A program made the translations under genes and the position numbers. Shown one piece after another: positions 8,723 to 17,913 of a stretch of DNA of 64,000 nt. The stretch lies in the NCBI RefSeq assembly GCF_024211255.1, contig NZ_JAMLDY010000007.1:62001-126000 (forward strand), given 5' to 3'. The stretch is from Sphingomonas liriopis (GTDB taxonomy: Bacteria; Pseudomonadota; Alphaproteobacteria; Sphingomonadales; Sphingomonadaceae). The number at the start of each line of letters is the position of its first letter. Position 1 is the first letter of the stretch. The notes beneath the pieces are model-generated. The model did not search any database, had not been told where the DNA came from, and saw only the letters and a list, made by a program, of their open reading frames with translations.

Positions 8723-10840
8723 ATGATGAGCAGGACGGCGATGATGATGATGAGCGTGGCGTACGCGGCGCTGCTGGCGACACCCGCGGCGGCGCAGACG
8801 CTCGCCGCGACGGCCACGGCGGACGGCGGCCAGGCGACGACGCAGGACGACGATCGCGCCGACCGCGACGACATCCTCGTCCAGGCGCGCCGCGACGAGA
8901 CGTTCGCCGGCACCAAGACCGAAACGCCGCTGATCGAGGTGCCGCAACCTTTGAGCGTCATCACCAGCGACACCTATCTGGCGCAGGGCGCGATCAACAT
9001 TTCCGATACCGTCCGCTACGCCGCCGGCGTCAACGCCGATGCCTATGGCCGCGATACGCGCGTCGACAACTTCGCGATCCGCGGCGTCGATGCGCTGCAA
9101 TTCCGCGACGGCATGCGCGACATTTTCAGCTATTATGCCAGCATCACCTCGGACCCCTACAACTTCTCGCGGGTCGAGGTGGTGCGCGGCCCGGCGTCCG
9201 TCCTGTTCGGACAGGGATCGATCGGCGGCATCGTCAACCTCGTGTCCAAGACGCCGGGGTTCGAGAATGCCGGCGAGGTGCAGCTGACCTATGGCAACTA
9301 TGACCGCAAGGAGGTGCTCGCCGACCTGCAGGGCACGACCGGCACGGTCGCCGGGCGGATCGTCGCGCGGGTGCGCGATGCCGACACCTATGTCGACCAC
9401 GTCCCCGACGACCGTGTGATGATCGCGCCATCGGTCACCTGGCGGCCCGATGCCAGCACCGACGTGACGCTGATCGGCCTGTACCAGGACGACCATAGCG
9501 GCTCGACCGCGAACTTCCTGCCGGTCGTCGGCACGCTGAAGCCCAACGGCACCAGGCCGCCGCTCGACCGCTATCTGTTCGTCGGCAAGCCGGGCTACGA
9601 CCGCTACGACGGGCGGCTGCTGCAGGGCAGCGGCCTGCTGACGCATCGTTTCAACGATGCGATCAAGCTCAGCCTCAAGGCGCGCTACATCGATAGCCGG
9701 CTCAGCTATTTCACGCACTATACCGACAGCTACGGCAACCCGACCGATCCGTATCAGGCGGGCAGCGACGGTCGCCGCATCGGCCTGTACGCCGATGCCT
9801 CGCTGGCGCGGATGAACGTCTTCTCGACCGACAATAACATCCAGGCACGCTTCCACACCGGTGCCGCGGTCGAGCATGCGCTGCTCGCCGGCGTCGATTA
9901 CAGCTGGAATGCGGTGAAGAAGGCGGGCGCCTTCGACTACCAGACGATCGACCTGTACGATATCGACTATGCCGCGATCGCCGCGCCGGTGGTGACCGGT
10001 CCCTATTCGCGCGATACGCAAAAGCAGCTCGGTCTCTACGTACAGGACCAGTTGCGACTGTGGGACCGGGTGTCGGTGGTGCTCGGCGCGCGGCGCGATC
10101 ATGTCCGCAGCACCAGCCTGGACACCGCGAGCGGCACGACGACGCGCACGACCGACACCGCCACCACCGTCCGCGCCGGGATCATCGGCGAGGTCGCGGC
10201 GCACATCTCGCCCTTCGTCAGCTATACCGAGAGCTTCCAGCCGATCGCCGGCAGCACGACCGCCGGATCGCCGTTCAAGCCGCAGACCGGCACCCAGTAT
10301 GAAGCGGGCGCGAAATGGCAGCCCGATGCCGCGACGCTGGTCACCGCGACGGCGTTCCGCATCAAGGAGCGCAATCGCCCGATCTCCGGCCCCGGTACGT
10401 CGATCATCCAGGCCGGCGAACTCGTCACCAAGGGCGTCGAACTGGAAGCGACGCGTACTCTGCCCGGCCGCTTCGACGTGTCGCTTGCCTATGGCTATAA
10501 CGATGTCAGCGGCGATAGCGCCGCGACCGGCTATCTCGCCAAGCACATCGCCTCGGCCTGGGGCACCAAGACGTTCGTCGGCGCGCTCGGCACGCTGCGG
10601 CTGGGCGCCGGCATCCGCTACACAGGCAAGCAGGTATCGAGCAGCGACACCTGGACGATCGTGACGCCGGACCGCACGATGGTCGATGCACTGGTCGAGC
10701 TGACGCGCGCGAACTGGCGGCTGTCGCTCAACGCGACCAACCTGCTCGACAACCGGGCCTATGCGAGCTGCCTGTCGCGCGGCGACTGTTTCAGCACCGC
10801 ACCCCGCAACGTGATGGCCTCGCTCGGCTATCGCTTCTGA
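8723..10840 (+). CDS. TonB-dependent siderophore receptor
   Basis: Outer-membrane ferric-siderophore receptor of about 705 residues. The ATG at 8723 follows an AAAAAGGGG ribosome site and begins a signal peptide (MMSRTAMMMMSVAYAALLAT, cleaved after AAAQ). An upstream in-frame ATG at 8669 lies inside the Fur-like box region and is less likely. The plug carries DDILVQARRDET, VPQPLSVITSDTYLAQ, FAIRGVDALQFRDGMRD and GSIGGIVNLVSKTP; the barrel ends NVMASLGYRF with the required terminal Phe. The LQFRDGMRD plug and large extracellular loops resemble FhuA/FoxA-type receptors, so a hydroxamate ligand is possible but unproven. Transcribed divergently from the first receptor. Confidence 0.93.
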   Translation: MMSRTAMMMMSVAYAALLATPAAAQTLAATATADGGQATTQDDDRADRDDILVQARRDETFAGTKTETPLIEVPQPLSVITSDTYLAQGAINISDTVRYAAGVNADAYGRDTRVDNFAIRGVDALQFRDGMRDIFSYYASITSDPYNFSRVEVVRGPASVLFGQGSIGGIVNLVSKTPGFENAGEVQLTYGNYDRKEVLADLQGTTGTVAGRIVARVRDADTYVDHVPDDRVMIAPSVTWRPDASTDVTLIGLYQDDHSGSTANFLPVVGTLKPNGTRPPLDRYLFVGKPGYDRYDGRLLQGSGLLTHRFNDAIKLSLKARYIDSRLSYFTHYTDSYGNPTDPYQAGSDGRRIGLYADASLARMNVFSTDNNIQARFHTGAAVEHALLAGVDYSWNAVKKAGAFDYQTIDLYDIDYAAIAAPVVTGPYSRDTQKQLGLYVQDQLRLWDRVSVVLGARRDHVRSTSLDTASGTTTRTTDTATTVRAGIIGEVAAHISPFVSYTESFQPIAGSTTAGSPFKPQTGTQYEAGAKWQPDAATLVTATAFRIKERNRPISGPGTSIIQAGELVTKGVELEATRTLPGRFDVSLAYGYNDVSGDSAATGYLAKHIASAWGTKTFVGALGTLRLGAGIRYTGKQVSSSDTWTIVTPDRTMVDALVELTRANWRLSLNATNLLDNRAYASCLSRGDCFSTAPRNVMASLGYRF

Positions 10841-10846
10841 TGCGAC

Positions 10847-10884
10847 GGCGGGATCGGCATATCGCGCCGTCCCGCCCGGCCTTT
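10847..10884. terminator. Probable rho-independent terminator after the rightward receptor
   Basis: The perfect 7-bp arms ggcggga (10847-10853) and tcccgcc (10870-10876) enclose a 16-nt loop that can pair further, followed by a short T-run at 10881-10884. It lies between the receptor stop (10840) and the convergent end of cobT (10900). Confidence 0.5.
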
Positions 10885-10899
10885 TGCTACCGCGCGCGG

Positions 10900-12726
10900 T
10901 CAGGGCGTGTCGAACAGCGCCGCCAGCTGCTCGATGATCGTGCCGCCGAGCTGCTCGGCATCCATGATCGTCACCGCGCGCGCGTAATAACGCGTCACGT
11001 CGTGGCCGATGCCGATCGCGACCAGCTCGACCGGCGATTTGCCCTCGATCCAGCCGATCACCTGCCGCAGGTGCCGTTCGAGATAGCTGCCCGAATTGAC
11101 CGACAGCGTCGAATCGTCGACCGGCGCGCCGTCGCTGATGACCATCAGGATGCGGCGTTCCTCGGGCCGCGCCATCAGCCGCGCATGCGCCCACAGCAGC
11201 GCCTCGCCGTCGATATTCTCCTTGAGCAGTCCCTCGCGCATCATCAGGCCGAGGTTGGTGCGCGCGCGCCGCCACGGTTCGTCCGCCTTCTTGTAGACGA
11301 TGTGGCGGATGTCGTTGAGCCGCCCCGGCTGCGGCGGGCGGCCGGCGGCAAGCCACGTCTCGCGCGCCTGCCCGCCCTTCCACGCCCGCGTGGTGAAGCC
11401 CAAAATCTCGGTCTTGACGCCGCAGCGCTCCAGCGTTCGCGCGAGGATGTCGGCGCTGATCGCGGCAATGCCGATCGGGCGACCGCGCATCGAGCCCGAA
11501 TTGTCGATCAGCAGCGTCACCACCGTGTCGCGGAAATCGGTCTCGCGCTCGATCTTGTACGACAGCGACTGACCCGGCGTGACGACGACGCGGGCGAGGC
11601 GCGCGGCGTCCAGCATCCCTTCGTCCTGGTCGAAGTCCCATGAGCGCGACTGCTGCGCCATCAGCCGGCGCTGGAGGCGGTTGGCGAGCTTCGACACCGC
11701 CGATTGCAGGTGCGCCAGTTGCTGGTCGAGATAGCCGCGCAGCCGGGCGAGCTCGTCGGAGTCGCACAGGTCGGTGGCGGCGACGACCTCGTCGAACTGC
11801 GTCGTCCACGGCTTGTATTCGAACTGCGGCATGAAGTCGCTGTTCGGGCGGTTGGGGCGGACGGGCTGCATCCCCTCCTCGCCGTCGTCGCCGGGCTGAC
11901 CGTCGAGGTCGTCCATCGACTCGTCACCGAATTCCTCGCCCTCGCCCTCGTCGCTGTCCGATTCCTGCGCCTCGCCGCGCGCGTCGACCTCGCCCTCGCC
12001 CTGGCCGCCGTCCTGTTCCTCGTCCTCTTCGCCCTCGTCCTGCTGCTGCTCGTCGGTGCCCTCGTCCTCAGACCCGCCGTCGTCGGCGTTTTCGGGCAGG
12101 GCCTCGCCCTCGACCAGCTCGAGCTCCTCGAGCATCTTCATCGCAAGGCTCTGGAAGGCACGCTGGTCGTCGAGCGCGAGCGCGAGGCTGGACAGATCGG
12201 TGCGCGCGTCGATCCAGTCGCGCACCAGCGCGAGACCCGGCGCGGCGGCGGCGGGCGCCGCCTGCCCGGTCAGCTGCTCACGGACCAGCAGCGACAGCGC
12301 GGTCGCCAGCGGCACCTCCTCGAGCGTGCGCGCGCGAGTGATCGGATCGCTGCGCAGCCGCACGTCGAGCGCATGGCCCAGATTGTCGGCGATGCCGGCG
12401 TAACCGCGGCTGCCCAGTGCCTCGACCCGCGCGCCCTCGACCGCATCGAACACCGCGCGCGCCACCGCCTCGGCCGGCGCATGGCGCAGGTGCAGCGCGC
12501 CGTCGTGATGCTTGAGGCGCAGCGCGAACCCGTCGGAAAACCCGCGCGCCTCCGCCACCTGTTCGGGTGGCAGCGTGCGCGCGGGCATCGGCACCTTGAT
12601 ATGCTTGCCCGATTGCGTCGGCGCATCCGCGGTGAAGGCAAGCTCCACCTCCGGCTCCTCCGCCAGCGCGCGCGCCGTGCCGGCCAGGACCGCCTTGAAC
12701 CGGTCGAGGGGGGTTTCGTTCGCCAT
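10900..12726 (-). CDS. cobT: Cobaltochelatase subunit CobT
   Basis: Subunit of the ATP-dependent aerobic cobaltochelatase that, with CobS and CobN, inserts cobalt into hydrogenobyrinic acid diamide during B12 synthesis. At 608 residues it is normal length. After an N-terminal domain, a very acidic Glu/Asp/Gln-rich linker spans about residues 215-290. A C-terminal von Willebrand A domain carries the MIDAS motif DNSGS at 408-412 and [13 protein letters not shown]. The ATG at 12726 shares one base with the stop of the upstream HepT-like gene (TAATG), which implies translational coupling. CobN is not in the window. Confidence 0.95.
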   Translation of the reverse strand: MANETPLDRFKAVLAGTARALAEEPEVELAFTADAPTQSGKHIKVPMPARTLPPEQVAEARGFSDGFALRLKHHDGALHLRHAPAEAVARAVFDAVEGARVEALGSRGYAGIADNLGHALDVRLRSDPITRARTLEEVPLATALSLLVREQLTGQAAPAAAAPGLALVRDWIDARTDLSSLALALDDQRAFQSLAMKMLEELELVEGEALPENADDGGSEDEGTDEQQQDEGEEDEEQDGGQGEGEVDARGEAQESDSDEGEGEEFGDESMDDLDGQPGDDGEEGMQPVRPNRPNSDFMPQFEYKPWTTQFDEVVAATDLCDSDELARLRGYLDQQLAHLQSAVSKLANRLQRRLMAQQSRSWDFDQDEGMLDAARLARVVVTPGQSLSYKIERETDFRDTVVTLLIDNSGSMRGRPIGIAAISADILARTLERCGVKTEILGFTTRAWKGGQARETWLAAGRPPQPGRLNDIRHIVYKKADEPWRRARTNLGLMMREGLLKENIDGEALLWAHARLMARPEERRILMVISDGAPVDDSTLSVNSGSYLERHLRQVIGWIEGKSPVELVAIGIGHDVTRYYARAVTIMDAEQLGGTIIEQLAALFDTP

Positions 12727-13073
12727 TACTCGCCCAATGCACGCAACGCAGCATCGCGCAGCGGTGGAATATCGTTCCGAGCCGTGTCGAAGATCAGACG
12801 TTTGTCGATGCGCCTGTATTCGTGCCGAAGACGATTACCAAGTCCCCGGACTTCATTCCACGGTACGGGGATACGCATTGTAACCATTTCCTCAGCACCG
12901 ATTTGAACGATTGCCTCGGCAATTCGCTCAAGACAACGCTCTACGGCATCCACTGTCTTACGATCGCCGAGAAAACGATCGACATCATAACCTGTCAGAT
13001 ACTCGGCGATATGGTCGGCATATTCGACGACATGTTCAAGCCGCGATCGAATGCGATCAGAAGACATGCACAC
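12726..13073 (-). CDS. hepT: HepT-like HEPN-domain toxin (DUF86)
   Basis: All-helical protein of 115 residues of the HepT/DUF86 family, RNA-targeting toxins paired with MntA nucleotidyltransferase antitoxins. The family signature is near [10 protein letters not shown] (residues 77-86): His84 and Tyr86 are present, but the arginine expected at the first position of the RX4HXY motif is Gly79; Arg76, Arg81 and Arg83 lie nearby. It overlaps the antitoxin gene by 17 bp and its TAA shares a base with the cobT ATG. Either a divergent active site or reduced activity is possible. The family call is good; toxicity is inferred. Confidence 0.85.
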   Translation of the reverse strand: MCMSSDRIRSRLEHVVEYADHIAEYLTGYDVDRFLGDRKTVDAVERCLERIAEAIVQIGAEEMVTMRIPVPWNEVRGLGNRLRHEYRRIDKRLIFDTARNDIPPLRDAALRALGE

Positions 13074-13359
13074 GATCCCGGTCGATTGCCGCTTTCAAGC
13101 CAGCCTCATCCATTGGCTCAGTCATGAAATCGACCTTCGTGCCAAGCATTTCTTCGATCCTACCCTCGATACCGAAGAAGCCGAACGGTCCTAGCCGGCG
13201 TACTGCGTCGTAATCGATCATGGCCACCAGATCGACGTCGGAGTCGGGTCGCGCCTCGTCACGCGCCGTCGAGCCGAAGATCGCCAAGCGCACAATACCC
13301 AGCTTCCGCAAATCGACTTCGCGTGCGCGCAACCGTTCAAGTGCCTCGGCCCGTGTCAT
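13057..13359 (-). CDS. mntA: MntA-type nucleotidyltransferase antitoxin
   Basis: A protein of 100 residues with the minimal nucleotidyltransferase signature GSX10DXD: Gly29-Ser30 in AIFGSTARD, then Asp41 and Asp43 in PDSDVDLVAM. Known MntA antitoxins inactivate HepT by transferring AMP to its active-site tyrosine. The gene starts 7 bp after the cobS stop and overlaps the HepT-like gene by 17 bp, the usual antitoxin-first order for this pair. It has no promoter space of its own, so expression probably depends on cobS transcription or on signals inside cobS. Confidence 0.88.
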   Translation of the reverse strand: MTRAEALERLRAREVDLRKLGIVRLAIFGSTARDEARPDSDVDLVAMIDYDAVRRLGPFGFFGIEGRIEEMLGTKVDFMTEPMDEAGLKAAIDRDRVHVF

Positions 13360-13366
13360 CGCACCC

Positions 13367-14371
13367 TTACGCCTTCCCCACCACGCTTTCGGGCAGGTCC
13401 TTGCCGAACACCCGCTGGTAATATTCCGCCACCAGCGGCCGTTCCGCCTCGTCGCATTTGTTGAGGAACGAGAGCCGGAACGCGAAGCCCGCGTCGCCGA
13501 AGATCAGCGTGTTCTGTGCCCAGGTGATGACGGTGCGCGGGCTCATCACGGTGGAGATGTCGCCGTTGATGAAGCCCTTGCGGGTCAGGTCGGCGACGCG
13601 GACCATGGCGTCGACCTGCTTCTTGCCCTCCGGCTTGTCGTATTCGCCCGACTTGGCGAGCACGATCTGCGCTTCGGTCGCGGCGGGCAGGTAGTTGAGC
13701 GTCACGACGATGTTCCAGCGGTCCATCTGGCCCTGGTTGATCTGCTGCGTGCCGTGATACAGCCCCGACGTATCGCCCAGGCCGACGGTGTTGGCGGTCG
13801 CGAACAGGCGGAACCACGGGTTCGGGCGGATGACGCGGTTCTGGTCGAGCAGCGTCAGCTTGCCCTCCGTCTCCAGCACGCGCTGGATCACGAACATCAC
13901 GTCGGGGCGGCCGGCGTCATATTCGTCGAACACCAGGGCGGTCGGCGTCTGCAACGCCCAGGGGAGCAGGCCCTCGCGGAATTCGGTCACCTGCTGCCCG
14001 TCGCGCAGCACGATCGCGTCGCGGCCGATCAGGTCGATGCGGCTGATATGCGCGTCGAGGTTGATGCGGATGCACGGCCAGTTGAGGCGTGCCGCGACCT
14101 GTTCGATGTGGCTCGACTTGCCGGTGCCGTGATAGCCCTGCACCATCACGCGGCGGTTGTGCGCGAAGCCCGCCAGCACCGCGAGCGTCGTGTCGGGATC
14201 GAAGACGTATGCGGGGTCGAGATCGGGGACGCGCTCGTCCGCCTCGCTGAACGCAGGGACCTGCATATCGCTGTCGATGCCGAACAGCTCGCGGATGCCG
14301 ACCATCTTGTCGGGCGCGTCGAGAATCGTCGTCTCGCGGCTGTCGGGCTGGGTATTGGGAATGTCGGTCAT
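13367..14371 (-). CDS. cobS: Cobaltochelatase subunit CobS (AAA+ ATPase)
   Basis: MoxR/CobS-type AAA+ ATPase of 334 residues that powers cobalt insertion together with CobT. Walker A is GYHGTGKSS at residues 79-87, and Walker B is LVFDEYDA. An N-terminal segment with [17 protein letters not shown] is characteristic of CobS. It is the first gene of cobS-mntA-hepT-cobT on the minus strand. The order cobS then cobT is the normal one; the two small genes between them are the unusual feature. Confidence 0.95.
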   Translation of the reverse strand: MTDIPNTQPDSRETTILDAPDKMVGIRELFGIDSDMQVPAFSEADERVPDLDPAYVFDPDTTLAVLAGFAHNRRVMVQGYHGTGKSSHIEQVAARLNWPCIRINLDAHISRIDLIGRDAIVLRDGQQVTEFREGLLPWALQTPTALVFDEYDAGRPDVMFVIQRVLETEGKLTLLDQNRVIRPNPWFRLFATANTVGLGDTSGLYHGTQQINQGQMDRWNIVVTLNYLPAATEAQIVLAKSGEYDKPEGKKQVDAMVRVADLTRKGFINGDISTVMSPRTVITWAQNTLIFGDAGFAFRLSFLNKCDEAERPLVAEYYQRVFGKDLPESVVGKA

Positions 14372-14478
14372 CGCGTCGGGGCACCGTTCGGCAAAGTCAC
14401 AAGAGAGCGGCCCCTCCCAACGCGCGAAGCGAGCGAACGGCGCAACGGTTCATTCAGTGGAAACGGAATGTCCCGGCG

Positions 14479-15174
14479 TCAACCCGCCGGGCGCGCGATC
14501 TTCACGGGCAGAGCGAACAGATCGGCGAAACGCTCCGCCGCCGCGCGATCCCCCGTCACCCGGATCGATCCGTCCGCCTCAGCCTCCGCCAACGGGCGTT
14601 TGACGTAGATCCACACCGCCAGCGGCGTCGGCTGCGTGTCGATCACGACGTCCGCGCCGTCGGGATCACCGCGGACGATGTCGAGCGTACCGTCCGCCAG
14701 CGTGCCCAGGAACTGGTCTTCGCCGAGCCGGAAGCCGATCGTCATCGCCAGCCCGCGCGCGGCACCGGCATCGATCATCGTCCGCAGCGACAGCATCGCC
14801 GACGCCGGCGAAAACGGCAGCGTCGGATCGTGCAGCGGCGAACGCGTCGCCCAGCGCCCCATCGTCTGCAGGATCGGCTCGATCTCGTAACCCCAAGGCG
14901 TCAATTCATAGACCTGCACCGACGCCGGCGACGGCAGCTTGCGGCGCACCAGCAGCCCCGCCGCCTCCAGGCCGGCCAGCCGCTGGGTCAGCACGTTGGC
15001 GCTGATCCCCGTCAGGTGCGCGCGGATCTCGCCGAAGCGGCGCGGGCCGAACATCAGTTCGCGCAGGATCAGCAGCGACCAGCGCTCCCCGACGAATTCC
15101 AGCGCCATCGCCGTCCCGCACGCATCCTCGTACCAGCGCGATTTCACGGCTCCTGTTATTTTTTCTGACTTCAT
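14479..15174 (-). CDS. HxlR-family winged-helix regulator with C-terminal sterol-carrier-like domain
   Basis: A protein of 231 residues. The first 110 are an HxlR winged helix: ALEFVGERWSLLILRELMFG, then FGEIRAHLTGISANVLTQRL and YELTPWGYE. The rest (FRLGEDQFLGTLADGTLDIV onward) resembles the SCP2-like domain often attached to such regulators and may bind a hydrophobic ligand. Residue Cys19 (YEDACGTAMA) occupies the position typical of redox-sensing HxlR proteins. The ATG at 15174 borders a short AT-rich divergent promoter region facing the VOC gene at 15241, so it probably controls that six-gene operon and itself. The inducer is unknown. Confidence 0.88.
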   Translation of the reverse strand: MKSEKITGAVKSRWYEDACGTAMALEFVGERWSLLILRELMFGPRRFGEIRAHLTGISANVLTQRLAGLEAAGLLVRRKLPSPASVQVYELTPWGYEIEPILQTMGRWATRSPLHDPTLPFSPASAMLSLRTMIDAGAARGLAMTIGFRLGEDQFLGTLADGTLDIVRGDPDGADVVIDTQPTPLAVWIYVKRPLAEAEADGSIRVTGDRAAAERFADLFALPVKIARPAG

Positions 15175-15240
15175 GGTTGTTTTATATAACTGCGAGGCGC
15201 ACAAAACGCCAGATACGATTCGAGAGAGGATGATTTCGCC
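15175..15240. promoter_or_regulatory. Divergent promoter region, HxlR regulator / VOC operon
   Basis: This gap of 66 bp is clearly AT-richer than its surroundings (ggttgttttatataactg near 15175-15192) and contains the only space for both opposing promoters. gagagga just before 15241 is the ribosome site of the VOC gene. HxlR proteins usually bind such gaps; the exact operator cannot be fixed by eye. Confidence 0.5.
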
Positions 15241-15669
15241 ATGACCAAGATGATCTTCGTCAACCTGCCGGTGGCCGACGTCGCCGCCGCCACCGCTTTC
15301 TACCAGGCACTGGGATTCGAGAAGAATGCGATGTTCTCCAACGAACAGGCATCGTCGATGGTCTGGTCGGACGCGATCTACGTGATGCTGCTCGGCCGAG
15401 ATTTCTACGCGACCTTCACCAACAAGACGATTATCGACGCCAAGACACACAGCGGCGCGCTGCTGGCACTGTCGTTCGACGGCCGCGGCGACGTCGATAC
15501 CTTCACCGAGGCTGCGCTGGCCGCGGGGGGGCGCGAGTTGCACGATCCCGAGGATCATGGCTTCATGTACAGCCGGGCGTTCGAGGATCTCGACGGCCAT
15601 GGCTGGGGACCGTTCCATATGGACATGGTCGAGGCCGAGAAGGTCATGGGACAACCGGCAACCGCGTGA
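15241..15669 (+). CDS. VOC-family (glyoxalase/bleomycin-resistance fold) protein
   Basis: Single-domain vicinal-oxygen-chelate protein of 142 residues: FVNLPVADVAAATAFYQALG at the start and DLDGHGWGPFHMDM at the end give the two beta-alpha-beta-beta-beta units. The sequence resembles the lactoylglutathione-lyase-like group with the AFEDLDGHGW motif. First gene of a rightward run 15241-18859 divergent from the HxlR regulator. Substrate unknown; could be a thiol-dependent detoxifying enzyme or a binding protein. Confidence 0.88.
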   Translation: MTKMIFVNLPVADVAAATAFYQALGFEKNAMFSNEQASSMVWSDAIYVMLLGRDFYATFTNKTIIDAKTHSGALLALSFDGRGDVDTFTEAALAAGGRELHDPEDHGFMYSRAFEDLDGHGWGPFHMDMVEAEKVMGQPATA

Positions 15670-15681
15670 GGGGAGCGAGCG

Positions 15682-16386
15682 ATGACACCGACGATCACCG
15701 CCTTCGACTGGGTCCCCGATTTCGCCAAGGGTCAGGTGCGCGACCTGCGCGTCCGCTGGGCGCTGGAGGAGGTCGGCCAGCCTTACGCAGTCCGCTACCT
15801 CAGCCAGGGCGAACAGAAGCGCGGGGATCATCGTTGCCGCCAGCCCTTCGGACAGGTGCCGACCTATGAGGAGGGCGAGCTGACGCTATTCGAATCGGGG
15901 GCGATCGTGCTGCACGTCGCCGACCGGTTCGGCGGCGGGCTGCTGCCGTCCGATCCCGCGGCGCGGTCGCGCGCGATCGAATGGATGTTCGCTGCGCTCA
16001 ACACGGTCGAGCCGCCGATCATGGACCATGCGATCGCGACGCTGTTCGAACGCGGCAAGCCGTGGTCGGCAGCGCGCCTGCCCTCGGTGATCGCACGGAT
16101 CGACGAGCGACTGGGCGAACTGGCGCGGCGGCTGGGCGGGAAGACATGGCTCGACGGCGACGCCTTCACCGCGGGCGACCTGCTGATGGTCGCGGTGCTG
16201 CACATCATCGCCGACACCGGGCTGCTCGACGGTCATCCCGATCTCGTCGCCTATGTCGCACGCGGCCGGGCGCGGCCTGCCTTCGTGCGCGCGCTCGCCG
16301 ACCAGATGGCGGGCTTCACCGGAACGCCGCCGCCCGCAATCGTCGCGTGGCTGAAGGCGCAGGACCAGCAGGGAGAGATGCAATGA
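15682..16386 (+). CDS. Glutathione S-transferase family protein
   Basis: Cytosolic GST-like protein of 234 residues. The N-terminal thioredoxin-like half has FGQVPTYEEGELTLFESGAI, the glutathione-binding cis-Pro and Glu-Ser motif; the C-terminal helical half contains LDGDAFTAGDLLMVAVL, the usual capping motif. A GAGGGGAGC ribosome site precedes the ATG. Its TGA overlaps the ATG of the next gene (ATGA at 16383), so the pair is translationally coupled. Likely conjugates or reduces an electrophile handled by the neighbouring VOC proteins. Confidence 0.9.
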   Translation: MTPTITAFDWVPDFAKGQVRDLRVRWALEEVGQPYAVRYLSQGEQKRGDHRCRQPFGQVPTYEEGELTLFESGAIVLHVADRFGGGLLPSDPAARSRAIEWMFAALNTVEPPIMDHAIATLFERGKPWSAARLPSVIARIDERLGELARRLGGKTWLDGDAFTAGDLLMVAVLHIIADTGLLDGHPDLVAYVARGRARPAFVRALADQMAGFTGTPPPAIVAWLKAQDQQGEMQ

Positions 16387-17096
16387 CCTATATCGAAGGT
16401 TTCGTGACCCCGGTGCCGACCGCCAGGAAGGACGCCTATATCGCCCATGCCAGGGAAGCGCAGGCGCTGTTCGCCGGGTTCGGCATGCGGCGGATCGCCG
16501 AATATTGGGGCGACGACGTCCCCGCCGGCAAGACGACCGACTTCGCGCGGGCGGTGCAGAAGCAGGACGACGAAACGGTCGTGTTCAGCTGGTTCGAATA
16601 TCCCGACCGCGCCGCGCGCGATGCCGCCAATGCGAAGATGATGGCGGACGAACGGATGATGGCGATGGGCGAATCGATGCCGTTCGACGGTAAGCGCATG
16701 ATCTATGGCGGCTTCGCCGGGATCGTCGAGGAAGGAACGGAGACCGGCGGCTATATCGACGGCATCGTTCTGCCGGCGCCGTCCGCCGACAGGGACGCCT
16801 ATCGCGCGCATGCCGCGAAGGCGGCGGCGCTGTTCCGCGATCACGGCGCGTTGCGCATCGTCGACAGCTGGAGCGATGACGTTCCCGTGGGCGAGGTCAC
16901 CGACTTCCGCCGCGCGGTGCAGGCGGGTGACGACGAGGCGGTCGTATTCGGCTGGATCGAATGGCCCGACAAGGCGACGCGCAACGCCGGCTGGGCGGGA
17001 ATCGAGAAGGACGACCGGATGATCGCGCCGGGCGACCTTCCCTTCGACGCGCGGCGGATGATCTACGGCGGTTTCGCCGCGCTTCCCCTCGCCTGA
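16383..17096 (+). CDS. Tandem DUF1428 (YbaA-like) protein
   Basis: A protein of 237 residues made of two similar DUF1428 units, about 1-117 and 118-237; single-domain relatives are about 115-120 residues. Repeated landmarks: YIEGFVTPVPTARKDAYIAH versus YIDGIVLPAPSADRDAYRAH, DDVPAGKTTDFARAVQ versus DDVPVGEVTDFRRAVQ, and RMIYGGFAG versus RMIYGGFAA. The fold is a dimeric alpha/beta barrel like antibiotic monooxygenases, so the tandem may form its own two-lobed unit. Start overlaps the GST stop by 4 bp. Function unknown; the fusion is the notable feature. Confidence 0.85.
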   Translation: MTYIEGFVTPVPTARKDAYIAHAREAQALFAGFGMRRIAEYWGDDVPAGKTTDFARAVQKQDDETVVFSWFEYPDRAARDAANAKMMADERMMAMGESMPFDGKRMIYGGFAGIVEEGTETGGYIDGIVLPAPSADRDAYRAHAAKAAALFRDHGALRIVDSWSDDVPVGEVTDFRRAVQAGDDEAVVFGWIEWPDKATRNAGWAGIEKDDRMIAPGDLPFDARRMIYGGFAALPLA

Positions 17097-17124
17097 TAGC
17101 CTTGGACTGACAGGAGTGACGACG

Positions 17125-17913
17125 ATGGCCCTGACCGATGGCACACCGATCTGGTTCGAACTGACCACCGCCGATCCGCAGGCAGCCGCCGGCTTCTACG
17201 AAGCACTGCTCGGCTGGACGACCGCACCCTCGCCGATGACCGAGCACGGCGGCTACATCGTCGCCACCGCGCCCGACGGCGATCGCATCGCCGGCATCAT
17301 GGCGCCGCCGCCCGGCGCGCCGCCATCGGGCGGCTGGTCGCTCTACTTCCTCGCCTCCGACATCGCGGCGACGGTGGCGAAGGCCGCGGAACTCGGCGGC
17401 AAGACCGTCTTCGGCCCGATGGATATCCCCCATGTCGGCCGCTTCGCGGTGATCGTCGATTCGCAAGGCATCCCCTTTTCGGTGATGCAGCCGGACGGCG
17501 AGGACACCGCGCGGCCGTTCAAGCAGATGCCCGGCGCATTGGGCCATGGCGTGTGGATCGAACTGGCGACCCCCGATCCCGACGGCGCCTTCGCCTTCTA
17601 CGGCGGCCTGTTCGGCTGGACGAAGGCCGGCGCGATGCCGATGGACGAGATGGGCGAATATGCCTTCCTCGGCGCCGGCGACGCCCGGCCCGGTGCGGTG
17701 ATGTCGAGCACGCTGACCCGCGCACCGCAGCATTGGAACATGTACTTTCTCGCCGCCGACATCGATGCGGCGATCGCGACCGCCGAGAAGGGCGGCGGCC
17801 AGCTGATCCAGGGACCGGACCAGATTCCCGGCGGCGACTATTCCGCCAATATCGTCGATCCCGCCGGCCATCAGATCGGGCTGGTCGGCCCGCGCAAGGG
17901 AGTCGCGCAATGA
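17125..17913 (+). CDS. Two-domain VOC-family protein
   Basis: A protein of 262 residues with two glyoxalase-like domains: PIWFELTTADPQAAAGFYEA near the start and GVWIELATPDPDGAFAFYGG near residue 140, each followed by a GLFGW/LLGW motif. This is the CFP32/hydroxylase-like VOC group. The ATG at 17125 is preferred over GTG at 17116 because CAGGAG lies at 17111-17116. Its stop overlaps the next ATG (17910). No metal-binding triad can be assigned by eye; a substrate-binding rather than catalytic role is possible. Confidence 0.88.
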   Translation: MALTDGTPIWFELTTADPQAAAGFYEALLGWTTAPSPMTEHGGYIVATAPDGDRIAGIMAPPPGAPPSGGWSLYFLASDIAATVAKAAELGGKTVFGPMDIPHVGRFAVIVDSQGIPFSVMQPDGEDTARPFKQMPGALGHGVWIELATPDPDGAFAFYGGLFGWTKAGAMPMDEMGEYAFLGAGDARPGAVMSSTLTRAPQHWNMYFLAADIDAAIATAEKGGGQLIQGPDQIPGGDYSANIVDPAGHQIGLVGPRKGVAQ

